Shown here: positions 54,842 through 62,526 of the stretch, one piece after another | Numbering within the stretch: the stretch's first letter is position 1 | Layout: every line of letters starts with the position of its first letter | Source of the DNA: Phytohabitans flavus | GTDB lineage: Bacteria > Actinomycetota > Actinomycetes > Mycobacteriales > Micromonosporaceae | Length of the DNA stretch: 64,000 nt | Direction of reading: 5' to 3' | Assembly: GCF_011764545.1 (NCBI RefSeq) | Contig: NZ_AP022870.1 | Span: 5,998,001 to 6,062,000, forward strand | The notes under the pieces: model-generated | Told to the model about the DNA's origin: nothing | Databases searched by the model: none | Seen by the model: the letters and a program-made list of their open reading frames with translations, nothing else | Program-made: the position numbers and the translations under genes

Positions 54842-56476
54842 GTGCGACGTTTCCTGGCTCTCACCCTCGGTTTGGCGCTCCTGGCGAGCGCCTGTGACAG
54901 CAGCCCCAACCCCACTGCCAGCCCACAGGCCTCGGAAGGGCCGTTCAAGAAGGGCTCCGGCACCCTGCGCGTGCTCGCCGGCAGCGAGCTACAGGACCTC
55001 GCGCCGGTCCTCGACGAGGTGAAGGCCGCCACCGGCGTGACCGTCAAACTCACCGAGATCGGTACCCTCGACGGGATCGAGAAGGTGGCGGCCGGCACCG
55101 CCGTACGCGAGCAGGACGCGATCTGGTTCTCCAGCAACCGCTACCTCGAGCTGCACCCAGAGGCCTCCGGCCGGATCGACGTCAGTACCAAGGTGGCCAA
55201 CTCCCCCGTGGTGCTCGGCTTGCGCGCCAGCAAGGCGAAGGAGCTGGGCTGGGACCAGCACCGTCCGACGTGGAGCGAGATCGCGGAGGCGGCCGGCTCG
55301 GGCCGGTTCACGTACGGCATGACAAACCCCGCTGCCTCGAACTCCGGCTACTCAGCGTTGGTCGGCGTCGCCGCGGCCCTGGCCGGCACCGGCCGCGCGC
55401 TGACCAGCGCCGAGATCACCACCCTCACGCCGCGGCTACAGCCCTTCTTCGCGGGGCAGTCGCTCAGCTCGGGTTCGTCCGGGTGGCTGGCCGACGCGTA
55501 CGTGCAGCGGCAGTCCGGCGGCGCTCCCGTCGACGGCCTGGTCAACTACGAGTCGGTGCTGCTCTCGCTGAACGCCGGCGGTGAGCTCAAGGAGCCGCTG
55601 ACCGTGGTCTACCCGGCCGACGGCGTGGTCACGGCGGACTACCCGCTCACTCTCCTGTCCGGCGCATCCGAGCAGGCCCGTACCAACTACACGGCGGTCG
55701 CCGACTTCCTGCGCCGCGCCTCCACCCAGCGCAAGATCATGGAGACCACGTTCCGGCGGCCGGCCGTGCCCGGCATCGAGCTGACCAAGTCCTTCGGCCC
55801 CACCGACGGCGCCCTTGTCGAGCTGCCGTTCCCGGCCCGGTACGGCGACGCCACCGCGCTGGTCACGGGCTTCGGCGACACAATGCGCAAGCCGGCCCGC
55901 ACCATCTACGTGCTGGACGTCTCCGGCTCGATGAAGGGCGCCCGGATGAAGGGGCTACAGACCGCGCTGCTCGGCCTCTCCGGTACGGACAACTCGCTCT
56001 CCGGGGAGTTGACCCGCTTCAACGGGCGTGAGCAGGTCATCATGCTGCCGTTCAGCACCACCCCGAGCGCGCCGCGCCAGTTCGACCTGCCCGTCGAAAA
56101 CCGGAAGCCGGTCACCAACCAGATCAGCGGCTACGTGCGCGGGCTGGCGGCCAAGGGCGACACCGCCATCTACGACGCGCTCACCCAAGCGCTGGAGCTG
56201 GCCAAGAAGCTCGACGCGGCCGATCCCAAGCGGTTCACCTCGATCGTGCTGCTCACCGACGGCGAGCGGACGGTCGGGCCGAAGCTGCCGGCGTTCAAGA
56301 CGTACCACGCCAAGCTGCCCGCCAAGATCAAGACGATTCCGATCTTCACGCTCCTATTCGGCGAAAGCAACGTCGGGGAGATGACCGAGGTATCCAAGAT
56401 CAGCGGTGGTCGCTCATTCGACGCCCGCAGCGGTTCGCTGGCCGGGGTCTTCAAGCAGATCCGCGGGTACCAATAA
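54842..56476 (+). CDS. Lipoprotein with solute-binding and von Willebrand A domains
   Basis: 544 residues. Signal with lipobox (LALTLGLALLASAC). Residues about 40-320 form a solute-binding fold (TLRVLAGSELQDLAPVLDEVK, DAIWFSSNRYLEL, YGMTNPAASNSGYSALVGVAAAL, VVYPADGVVTADYPLTLL). Residues about 350-540 are a VWA domain with a complete MIDAS: DVSGSM, the Thr in KGDTAIYDAL and Asp in LLTDGE. GTG at 54842 is taken because AAAAGGA lies 5 nt upstream; ATG 54815 is the alternative. Confidence 0.85.
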   Translation: MRRFLALTLGLALLASACDSSPNPTASPQASEGPFKKGSGTLRVLAGSELQDLAPVLDEVKAATGVTVKLTEIGTLDGIEKVAAGTAVREQDAIWFSSNRYLELHPEASGRIDVSTKVANSPVVLGLRASKAKELGWDQHRPTWSEIAEAAGSGRFTYGMTNPAASNSGYSALVGVAAALAGTGRALTSAEITTLTPRLQPFFAGQSLSSGSSGWLADAYVQRQSGGAPVDGLVNYESVLLSLNAGGELKEPLTVVYPADGVVTADYPLTLLSGASEQARTNYTAVADFLRRASTQRKIMETTFRRPAVPGIELTKSFGPTDGALVELPFPARYGDATALVTGFGDTMRKPARTIYVLDVSGSMKGARMKGLQTALLGLSGTDNSLSGELTRFNGREQVIMLPFSTTPSAPRQFDLPVENRKPVTNQISGYVRGLAAKGDTAIYDALTQALELAKKLDAADPKRFTSIVLLTDGERTVGPKLPAFKTYHAKLPAKIKTIPIFTLLFGESNVGEMTEVSKISGGRSFDARSGSLAGVFKQIRGYQ

Positions 56477-56498
56477 GTCCTCAGTGCGCGGTCGGGCT

Positions 56499-56531
56499 GG
56501 TTCAGTAGAGTTCATGCGGCGTTTCGTCGGG
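56499..56531 (+). promoter_or_regulatory. PHO box before phytase-like gene
   Basis: Tandem 11-nt units GGTTCAGTAGA, GTTCATGCGGC and GTTTCGTCGGG, about 45 nt before the ATG at 56574. The site overlaps an upstream in-frame ATG (56514), which argues for 56574 as the true start. Confidence 0.65.
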
Positions 56532-56573
56532 TGTTCCGTCGCGGCGCCCCCCAGCGGTTTGCATCAGCCCGTG

Positions 56574-58820
56574 ATGACCTCCTCGAAACGCGTCCGGGCC
56601 GCCGTCGTGGCGGTGGCCGCGGCCGCGACACTTCCGGCGCTACCGGCGTCCGGGGCTCAGGCGCACCACCCCTCCGCGGGCGCGTCCTGTGCCCCGGACG
56701 CGTCGCTTATCGGCTTTTCCGACGCCCTCGACAAGACCACGTTCGCCGACACCCCGGTGTCCGGCCTTTCCGCCCTAGCGCTGACCCGCTCGTCGCGGGG
56801 CCTCGCGCTGGTCGACAACATCGGCACCACGCCGGCCCGGGTGTACGACGTGGACCTGAACACCGACAAGCGCGGCGTCTCCGCCAAGGTGCGCGGCATG
56901 ACCGTGCTTACCCGGCCAGACGGCACTCCGTACAACGGCGGTGACTTCGACGGTGAGGGCCTTGTCGCCGAGCGTGGCGGCAAGACGATCCTGGCCAGCT
57001 CGGAGCGGGAGCCGTCGATCCGGCGGTTCCGCCTCTCCGACGGCCGCGAGATCGCCAGCCTGCCGGTGCCGGCGCGCTTCCAGGTCACCCCGGCCGGCGA
57101 GTCTGCCGTCAACCAGACCTTCGAGTCGCTCACCGCCACGTCCGACGGGCGCACGCTCTACGCCGGCATGGAGGGGCCGCTCTCCGGCGACGGCCGCGAC
57201 GCCCAGGCCCGCGGGCTGCAGCGGATCATCGAGTACGGCAGCTGGAACGGCGGCAAGTCGTACACGCCGGTCGCCCAGCTGGCGTACCGGACCGACCCCA
57301 GCCTGGGCCTGGTCGAGCTTGTCGCGCTCGGCGACGGCCAGCTGCTCGCGATGGAGCGGGGCTTCACCGCGGGCGTTGGCAACACCGTGCGGGTGTACCT
57401 GGTCAACGCGACCGGCGCGCCCGACGTCACCGGCGTGGCCTCGCTCTCCACGGTGACCGACAGCCGCACGTGGGTGGGCAAGGAGTTGCTCGTCGACATC
57501 GCCGACTGCCCGCCGTCGGGCGCTGTGGCCAAGCAGCCGCAGCCCAACCCGCTGCTGGACAACATCGAGGCGATGGCGCTCGGCGAGGCGCTGCCCGGTG
57601 GCCGCCGGCTGCTGTGGCTGCTCTCGGACGACAACGGCGGCGCCACCCAGATCACCCGCGTGTACGCGCTGTCGGTGAAGCTGCGCCCCCAGCCGGAGCT
57701 GAAGAGCCGCGCGATCCTGTCGGCTACCGCGTACCAGCCGGGCCCGATCTCCGGCACCCAGCTCGCGCCGACCCCGGTGAACGGGATCACGCCGCCCTTC
57801 CCGGGGCAGCCGATCCCCGGCTTCTCCGCGGTCATCCCGGCGAGCGCGGGTGACACGTCCGGCCGCCGGCTGCTCGCCATGCCGGACAACGGTTTCGGCG
57901 CGAAGAACAACTCGGCCGACTTCCTGCTGCGGGCGTACTACGTGAAGCCTCGCTACGACCGGCACGAGGTGGACGTGGAGGGCTTCATCAGCTTCCGCGA
58001 CCCCAACCACAAGGTGCCGTTCCCGATCGCCAACGAGACGACCCGGGAGCGCCTGCTGACCGGTGCCGACTTCGACATCGAGTCGCTGGCCCGGGACTAC
58101 CGGGGTGACCTGTGGATCGGTGACGAGTTCGGGCCGTACCTGGTCCGCACCGACAAGACCGGCAAGGTGCTCCAGGCGCCGATCCCGCTGCCGGACGGGG
58201 CGAAGTCGCCGCAGTCGCCGGACCTGGCGCCGGGCGAGACGCCGACGGTGCCGGCCAGCCGCGGCTTCGAGGCGATGGCGGTCAGCCGGGACGGCAAGTG
58301 GCTGTACCCGATCCTGGAGGGCGCCAAGACCGACGACGCCGACCAGCGCCGCCGCATCGTGTACGAGTTCGACGTGCGCGCCAACCGGTACACCGGCCGC
58401 ACGTGGTGGTTCCGGGTCGCGGATCCGTCCCTTGTGGTCGGTGACGCGGGCGTGCTCGACGGCCGCCGCCTGGTGCTGATCGAGCGGGACAACGAGATGG
58501 GCCCGCGCTCGGTGGTCAAGCGCCTCCTGGTCACCGACCTCGACGAGGTGGGCGCCGACGGCTACCTGGGCCGGCGCACCGCGGTCGACCTGATGCGCGT
58601 GGCCGACCCGCACGGCGTCTCCACCCCGGCCCGCCCCAACGAGTACGGCGTGGGCAAGCTCTTCAGCTTCCCGCTCCAGTCGGTCGAGTCGGTGCTGCCG
58701 CTCGGCGGTGACCGCGTGCTCGTGGCCAACGACAACAACTTCCCCGGCAACGACGGCCGCATCCCGGGCCGCGCGGACGACACCGAGCTGATCGTCCTCG
58801 ACGTTCCCGGACTGCGTTAA
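56574..58820 (+). CDS. Secreted esterase-like/phytase-like beta-propeller protein
   Basis: 748 residues. Signal peptide (VRAAVVAVAAAATLPALPASGAQA). Two halves related to the phytase-like esterase domain: the first with PVSGLSALALTRSSRG and DGEGLVAERGGKTILASSER, the second with LLAMPDNGFGAKNNSADFLL, FDIESLARDYRGDLWIGDEFGP, SRGFEAMAVSRDGKWLYPILE and IERDNEMGPRSVVKRL. Probably releases phosphate or hydrolyses phosphoesters outside the cell; the reaction is not established for most members. Preceded by a PHO box. Confidence 0.85.
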   Translation: MTSSKRVRAAVVAVAAAATLPALPASGAQAHHPSAGASCAPDASLIGFSDALDKTTFADTPVSGLSALALTRSSRGLALVDNIGTTPARVYDVDLNTDKRGVSAKVRGMTVLTRPDGTPYNGGDFDGEGLVAERGGKTILASSEREPSIRRFRLSDGREIASLPVPARFQVTPAGESAVNQTFESLTATSDGRTLYAGMEGPLSGDGRDAQARGLQRIIEYGSWNGGKSYTPVAQLAYRTDPSLGLVELVALGDGQLLAMERGFTAGVGNTVRVYLVNATGAPDVTGVASLSTVTDSRTWVGKELLVDIADCPPSGAVAKQPQPNPLLDNIEAMALGEALPGGRRLLWLLSDDNGGATQITRVYALSVKLRPQPELKSRAILSATAYQPGPISGTQLAPTPVNGITPPFPGQPIPGFSAVIPASAGDTSGRRLLAMPDNGFGAKNNSADFLLRAYYVKPRYDRHEVDVEGFISFRDPNHKVPFPIANETTRERLLTGADFDIESLARDYRGDLWIGDEFGPYLVRTDKTGKVLQAPIPLPDGAKSPQSPDLAPGETPTVPASRGFEAMAVSRDGKWLYPILEGAKTDDADQRRRIVYEFDVRANRYTGRTWWFRVADPSLVVGDAGVLDGRRLVLIERDNEMGPRSVVKRLLVTDLDEVGADGYLGRRTAVDLMRVADPHGVSTPARPNEYGVGKLFSFPLQSVESVLPLGGDRVLVANDNNFPGNDGRIPGRADDTELIVLDVPGLR

Positions 58821-58834
58821 GTTCCACATTGGAT

Positions 58835-58860
58835 GGCCCCGGCGCGTGCGCGCCGGGGCC
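58835..58860. terminator. Bidirectional terminator
   Basis: Perfect GC-rich palindrome (GGCCCCGGCGCG and complement, 2-nt centre) followed on the plus strand by TCTCGTTTCT, between the convergent phytase-like and phoX genes. Confidence 0.8.
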
Positions 58861-58877
58861 GTCTCGTTTCTACGGTT

Positions 58878-60311
58878 CTACAGCGAGCCGCGGTGCCAGG
58901 GACCCGTGATGGCGAACGTGATGCCGGGGCTCTGGATGTTCGCGAAGAGCCACTGTCCCCGCGTCGGCTCGAACGTCGAGCCGGCCCACTCCCGGGTGGA
59001 GTAGTCGCCGGGCGCGATCGCCGGCTTGCCCTGCACGCCGTTCGGGATGATGACGTTGTTGGCGGCGAACGGGAAGATCTCGCCGTCGGTGGTCAGCCCG
59101 TGCATGTACTGCACGCCGCTGCCGTCCTCGCACAGCACGATGCCGCCGCGCGGGCTGACACCGATGTTGTCCGGGTTGCTCAGCACGTCCTGGTTGGGCG
59201 AGGCGAAGAGCACGCGGAGCCGCCCGCTGCGCGGGTTGAACTCGAACACCTGCCCCAGGCCGGCCGGGCCGCCGCTGGTGGAGACGATGTAGATGACGCC
59301 GTTGCCGTACCAGGCGCCCTCAAGCCGGGAGAACGTCGCGCCGCCCTTGGCGATGCCCTGCTCGGTCGGGCTCGGCTCACCGTCGGCCGGGTCCGGGTCC
59401 TCGACCCGTACCCAGGACGTCTTGCGGTAGACCGTGCCCATCGCGGCGCCGTGCGTGGAGACCGTGGCGTCACCGATCTTCAGCATCTCCAGCACGCCGC
59501 CCTTGCTCAGGTGCCCCGGCACCCGCGGACGGAACCGGAACAGTCCGGAGTTGCCGGCGTCCTCGGTCTCGTACACGTACCCGGTGGCCGGGTCGACCGC
59601 GATCGCCTCGTGCTCGAAGCGGCCCATCGCCTTCAGCGGCGTCGCGCTGCCCTTGCCGGCGTGCGGCACCTCGAAGATGTACCCGTGCTTGGTGCCGGTC
59701 GTCGGGTTGACGTCGCCGGTCTCCTCACAGGTGAGCCAGGTGCCCCACGGCGTGGGCCCGCCCGCGCAGTTGCGGACGGTGCCGGAGAGGCTGCCGTAGC
59801 TCTCGATGAACTCCCCCTCGTCCAGGTCGAACGTGACGTTGGACGTACCGCCGGCGGCGTCCGGGTCGTACGCCGGGTCGGTGAACTTGCCCTCCGAGAA
59901 GCCGGCCACCTCGTGGTTGCGCACCAGGTGGACGCGGTCGCGGTGGTGCCAGCGGTGGCCGTCACCCTTCTTGACCTTGAACGCGGCCATGCCGTCGTGC
60001 AGCGAGGGCGTAGGGACCCCGTCGCTCATCCGGTCGCCGGTCCAGCCGTAGCTGATGTACTCGAAGCCCTTGGGGAGCAGCAGCAGCGGCAGGCCCGTGG
60101 TGTGGTCGCGGACCGGGGAGAGCGGGCCGTAGTCGGGGCTGAACGGGCGACGCGGGCCCTTCCCGCCGTGCGCCTCGGCGGCACGCGCGGCCAGCGCGTC
60201 CAGCGGGGCGAGCGCGGCGGCACCGGCCACGGCGGCGGCACCACCCAGCAGGGCGCGCCGGGTGGTCTCATTCATGGGAGTTGGTTCACTCGCGGGAGTA
60301 AGTTCAGTCAT
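58878..60311 (-). CDS. phoX: Alkaline phosphatase PhoX
   Basis: 477 residues. Tat signal (NETTRRALLGGAAAVAGAAALAP). PhoX/DUF839 propeller with metal-site segments LHDGMAAFKV, HLVRNHEVAGF, WLTCEETGDVN, GRFEHEAIAVD, YETEDAGNSGLFRF, LEGAWYGNGVIYIVST, NPDNIGVSPRGGIVLCEDG. Secreted Ca/Fe alkaline phosphatase induced by phosphate starvation in related bacteria. ATG at 60311 follows AGGAGG. A PHO box lies 77 nt upstream. Confidence 0.93.
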   Translation of the reverse strand: MTELTPASEPTPMNETTRRALLGGAAAVAGAAALAPLDALAARAAEAHGGKGPRRPFSPDYGPLSPVRDHTTGLPLLLLPKGFEYISYGWTGDRMSDGVPTPSLHDGMAAFKVKKGDGHRWHHRDRVHLVRNHEVAGFSEGKFTDPAYDPDAAGGTSNVTFDLDEGEFIESYGSLSGTVRNCAGGPTPWGTWLTCEETGDVNPTTGTKHGYIFEVPHAGKGSATPLKAMGRFEHEAIAVDPATGYVYETEDAGNSGLFRFRPRVPGHLSKGGVLEMLKIGDATVSTHGAAMGTVYRKTSWVRVEDPDPADGEPSPTEQGIAKGGATFSRLEGAWYGNGVIYIVSTSGGPAGLGQVFEFNPRSGRLRVLFASPNQDVLSNPDNIGVSPRGGIVLCEDGSGVQYMHGLTTDGEIFPFAANNVIIPNGVQGKPAIAPGDYSTREWAGSTFEPTRGQWLFANIQSPGITFAITGPWHRGSL

Positions 60312-60387
60312 GGGAATGTGTCCTCCTTAACAAACGTCAGTCGGGACGGGGCTGACGCTGCTACTTGGAGGCGACCGCCGAGCGGGT

Positions 60388-60410
60388 GGATTGTGGACGG
60401 CCGAATGAAC
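60388..60410 (-). promoter_or_regulatory. PHO box before phoX
   Basis: Minus-strand GTTCATTCGGC and GTCCACAATCC, one nt apart, about 77 nt before the phoX start. The first unit fits the consensus well. Confidence 0.6.
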
Positions 60411-60440
60411 TTCTGCGCGCCGTACGGTGGCGATACGTCG

Positions 60441-60956
60441 CTACGCGATCACGCGGAGGCGTTGCAGTCCCAGGTCGAGGACGTCACCGGGGCGGAGCGG
60501 GGTCTGCACCTGTAGGCGCCAGCCGTTGACCCGGGTGCCATTCGTCGAGTTGAGGTCGACGACCATCCACTGCCCGCCGACCGAGGTCAGCATGGCGTGC
60601 CGGCGGGACACCGAGTCGTGGGTGAGCCGCAGGTCGCAGCCGTAGTCGCGGCCGATCAGGTATCGCCCTGGCGCGGGCGGCAGCCGCAGGTCGAGCTGAG
60701 CCGCCTGCCGGGGCCCGAACGTGCGCCCCCACCACCCCTGGACCGCCAGCTCGGCCCGCGCCCACCACCCGGCCGGCGGCAGGTCACGCACGGCCGCGTC
60801 CAGGTCACGGCGCCGGCGGGCGTCGGCAACGGCACGCAGCCGGTGCAGGAACGTGACGTCCGACAACCGCCCCTCGCGAGCGCTCTCCCGCAGCGCCCGA
60901 GCCGCCCGCAGCCGCTCGCGGTGGGACACGCGCACCTGTTCGGGGTCGGCCGTCAT
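60441..60956 (-). CDS. DUF1707 and FHA domain protein
   Basis: 171 residues. N-terminal DUF1707 (VSHRERLRAARALRESAREGRLS, then LRAVADARRRRDLDAAVRDLP), C-terminal FHA domain with phosphothreonine-binding residues GRDYGCDLRL, DSVSRRHAML and STNGTRVNG. FHA proteins read Ser/Thr kinase signals. ATG at 60956 has GGGG just upstream. Cytoplasmic; partner kinase not in the window. Confidence 0.88.
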   Translation of the reverse strand: MTADPEQVRVSHRERLRAARALRESAREGRLSDVTFLHRLRAVADARRRRDLDAAVRDLPPAGWWARAELAVQGWWGRTFGPRQAAQLDLRLPPAPGRYLIGRDYGCDLRLTHDSVSRRHAMLTSVGGQWMVVDLNSTNGTRVNGWRLQVQTPLRPGDVLDLGLQRLRVIA

Positions 60957-61021
60957 CGCCCCATTATCGACGGTCCCCACTACCACGCCCAGCCCCTGAT
61001 TCTCCAGCGTCCTCTCACCCG

Positions 61022-61039
61022 CCCGTAGAGGGCTACGGG
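61022..61039 (-). terminator. Small hairpin after NicO gene
   Basis: CCCGTAG and complement around a 4-nt loop, 15 nt past the stop of the transporter gene. Confidence 0.4.
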
Positions 61040-61054
61040 AAGGCTAGGCCCTCG

Positions 61055-61837
61055 TCAGGCGGCCAGGACGGAGACGGCCGCGGCCAGGTAGAGGGTGCCG
61101 CCCAGGCAGACGCCGGCGCCGGCCAGCGCGGGTACCCAGGAGGTCGACCACTTGCGGGCGCGGCCGGACAGCAGGGCCCAGCCGCGGAGGCTGAGCACGC
61201 CCACGGCGGTGAGAGTGACCGCCATGCCCGCCCCGAATGCGATCACCAGTACCACCGCCCCCAGGGTACGGCCGGTGAGCAGGCCACTCACCAGCACCAC
61301 GAAGGCGGACGGCGACGGTAGCAAACCGCCGGAAAGGCCCAGCGCCACAAGCCCGCGGCGGGACCACGGGTCGTCGGGTACCTCGTGGTGATGGTCGTGG
61401 CCGTGGTCATGATGGTCATGCCCATGGTCGTGGGTGCCGGCGTGGTCGTGGTCGTGGTGATGATGGTGGTGATGGCCGCGCTTGCGGATGTGGCGCCACA
61501 GCAGATGGGCGCCGACCCCGATCACCACGATGCCCGCGGCAACCTGCATCCACGCGGTGATCGTCTCCGTGCCCAGGCTTGCCGCGCTGGACGCGCCGAC
61601 CCACACCAGCGCCAACACGAGCACCGAGAACGTGTGCATCAGCGCCACGATCAGGCCGAGTCGCAGTGCGTCGCGGTAGCGGCCCCGGGTGCCGACAAGG
61701 TACGCGGCGGTGATGCTCTTGCCGTGCCCGGGCGCGACCGCGTGGGCGGCGCCGACCGCCAGTGCGGTGACGAGCGCCAGCCAGAAGACGGCGCGGCCGT
61801 CGAAGAGGGCGACAAGCCGGTCGTCGAAGGCGCTCAT
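61055..61837 (-). CDS. NicO/RcnA-type nickel-cobalt transporter
   Basis: 260 residues, six membrane helices. Metal motif HAVAPGHGKSITAAYLVG in the first helices, a central cytosolic His/Asp-rich loop (over 20 His around residues 120-150), and LGLSGGLLPSPSAFVVL in the second half, the RcnA/NicO signature. Exports or imports Ni/Co or a related divalent metal. Its ATG overlaps the stop of the secreted protein gene (ATGA), a pairing frequent for this family. Confidence 0.88.
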   Translation of the reverse strand: MSAFDDRLVALFDGRAVFWLALVTALAVGAAHAVAPGHGKSITAAYLVGTRGRYRDALRLGLIVALMHTFSVLVLALVWVGASSAASLGTETITAWMQVAAGIVVIGVGAHLLWRHIRKRGHHHHHHHDHDHAGTHDHGHDHHDHGHDHHHEVPDDPWSRRGLVALGLSGGLLPSPSAFVVLVSGLLTGRTLGAVVLVIAFGAGMAVTLTAVGVLSLRGWALLSGRARKWSTSWVPALAGAGVCLGGTLYLAAAVSVLAA

Positions 61838-62463
61838 GCCCGCGCCCCCGACCGGCGCCGCCGAAAGGCGATCACGAGAAGCCCGAGTACGAGTACCGCC
61901 GCGGTGCCGATCGCGACCGTGACCACCGACCGGCGCACGCCGCTGTCGCCGGACGCGGTGAACGTGATGTGCTGCGTGGGCGCGGCGGCGGTGAAGAGCG
62001 CCTGGTCCGGCGTCGCGGGTGTGTCGGCCCGGAGCATCGTGCGGTACGCGTCGTTGACGTCGGTCAGCGCGGTCAACGTGAGGTCGACATCGACGACCGG
62101 CGCGGGGCAGTCGAAGGTGAGCTTGGCCCCCTGCGCCAGTACGTCTTCAAGGTCGGCGAGGTCACCGGCGCACCGGGTGCCGCCTTGGTTCACCGCGATG
62201 CGGTCGAGCAGGTAGTCGCGTACGGCCGGGGAGCGGCGGAGCAGCTCCGCGCCGGTCACGTCCGGGCTGGCGGTGTCGAACGCGCCGACGTGACGGCCGA
62301 GGGCCACCCAGTCGTCCTCGGCGGCTTGCCACGCTACGGCGACCCGCGAGCCGTCCGCGCTGACCCGCGCGGTCGAGGGCGGGCCGAATGGGTGCGCCCC
62401 CGCGGGGGTGGCGGGGAACAGGACCGCCGCCGCGACCGCGGCGGCGATGATTGCTGGCCGCAC
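61834..62463 (-). CDS. Secreted, membrane-anchored partner of NicO transporter
   Basis: 209 residues. Signal peptide (AAAVAAAVLFPATPAGAHPFG), an extracellular domain with one probable disulfide (GTRCAGDL and TFDCPAP), and a C-terminal membrane helix (VVTVAIGTAAVLVLGLLVIAF) with Arg tail. GTG at 62463 has GGAGG 4 nt upstream. Proteins of this shape precede NicO-type transporters in actinobacteria and may present metal to them; the mature start His-Pro could bind metal. Confidence 0.75.
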   Translation of the reverse strand: MRPAIIAAAVAAAVLFPATPAGAHPFGPPSTARVSADGSRVAVAWQAAEDDWVALGRHVGAFDTASPDVTGAELLRRSPAVRDYLLDRIAVNQGGTRCAGDLADLEDVLAQGAKLTFDCPAPVVDVDLTLTALTDVNDAYRTMLRADTPATPDQALFTAAAPTQHITFTASGDSGVRRSVVTVAIGTAAVLVLGLLVIAFRRRRSGARA

Positions 62464-62488
62464 CGTACCTCCGTCCAAGATGGACACG

Positions 62489-62520
62489 GTGGGCCCGCCG
62501 CAGGAGTACGGCGGGCCCAC
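62489..62520 (-). terminator. Terminator after purple-acid-phosphatase-like gene
   Basis: Perfect 12-bp arms (GTGGGCCCGCCG and complement) with an 8-nt loop, 6 nt past the stop codon. Confidence 0.8.
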
Positions 62521-62526
62521 GGCGCG

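Noticed and set aside
56514-56573. Upstream ATG for the phytase-like gene
   Set aside because: Lies within tandem PHO-box units and would bury the signal peptide behind 20 extra residues.
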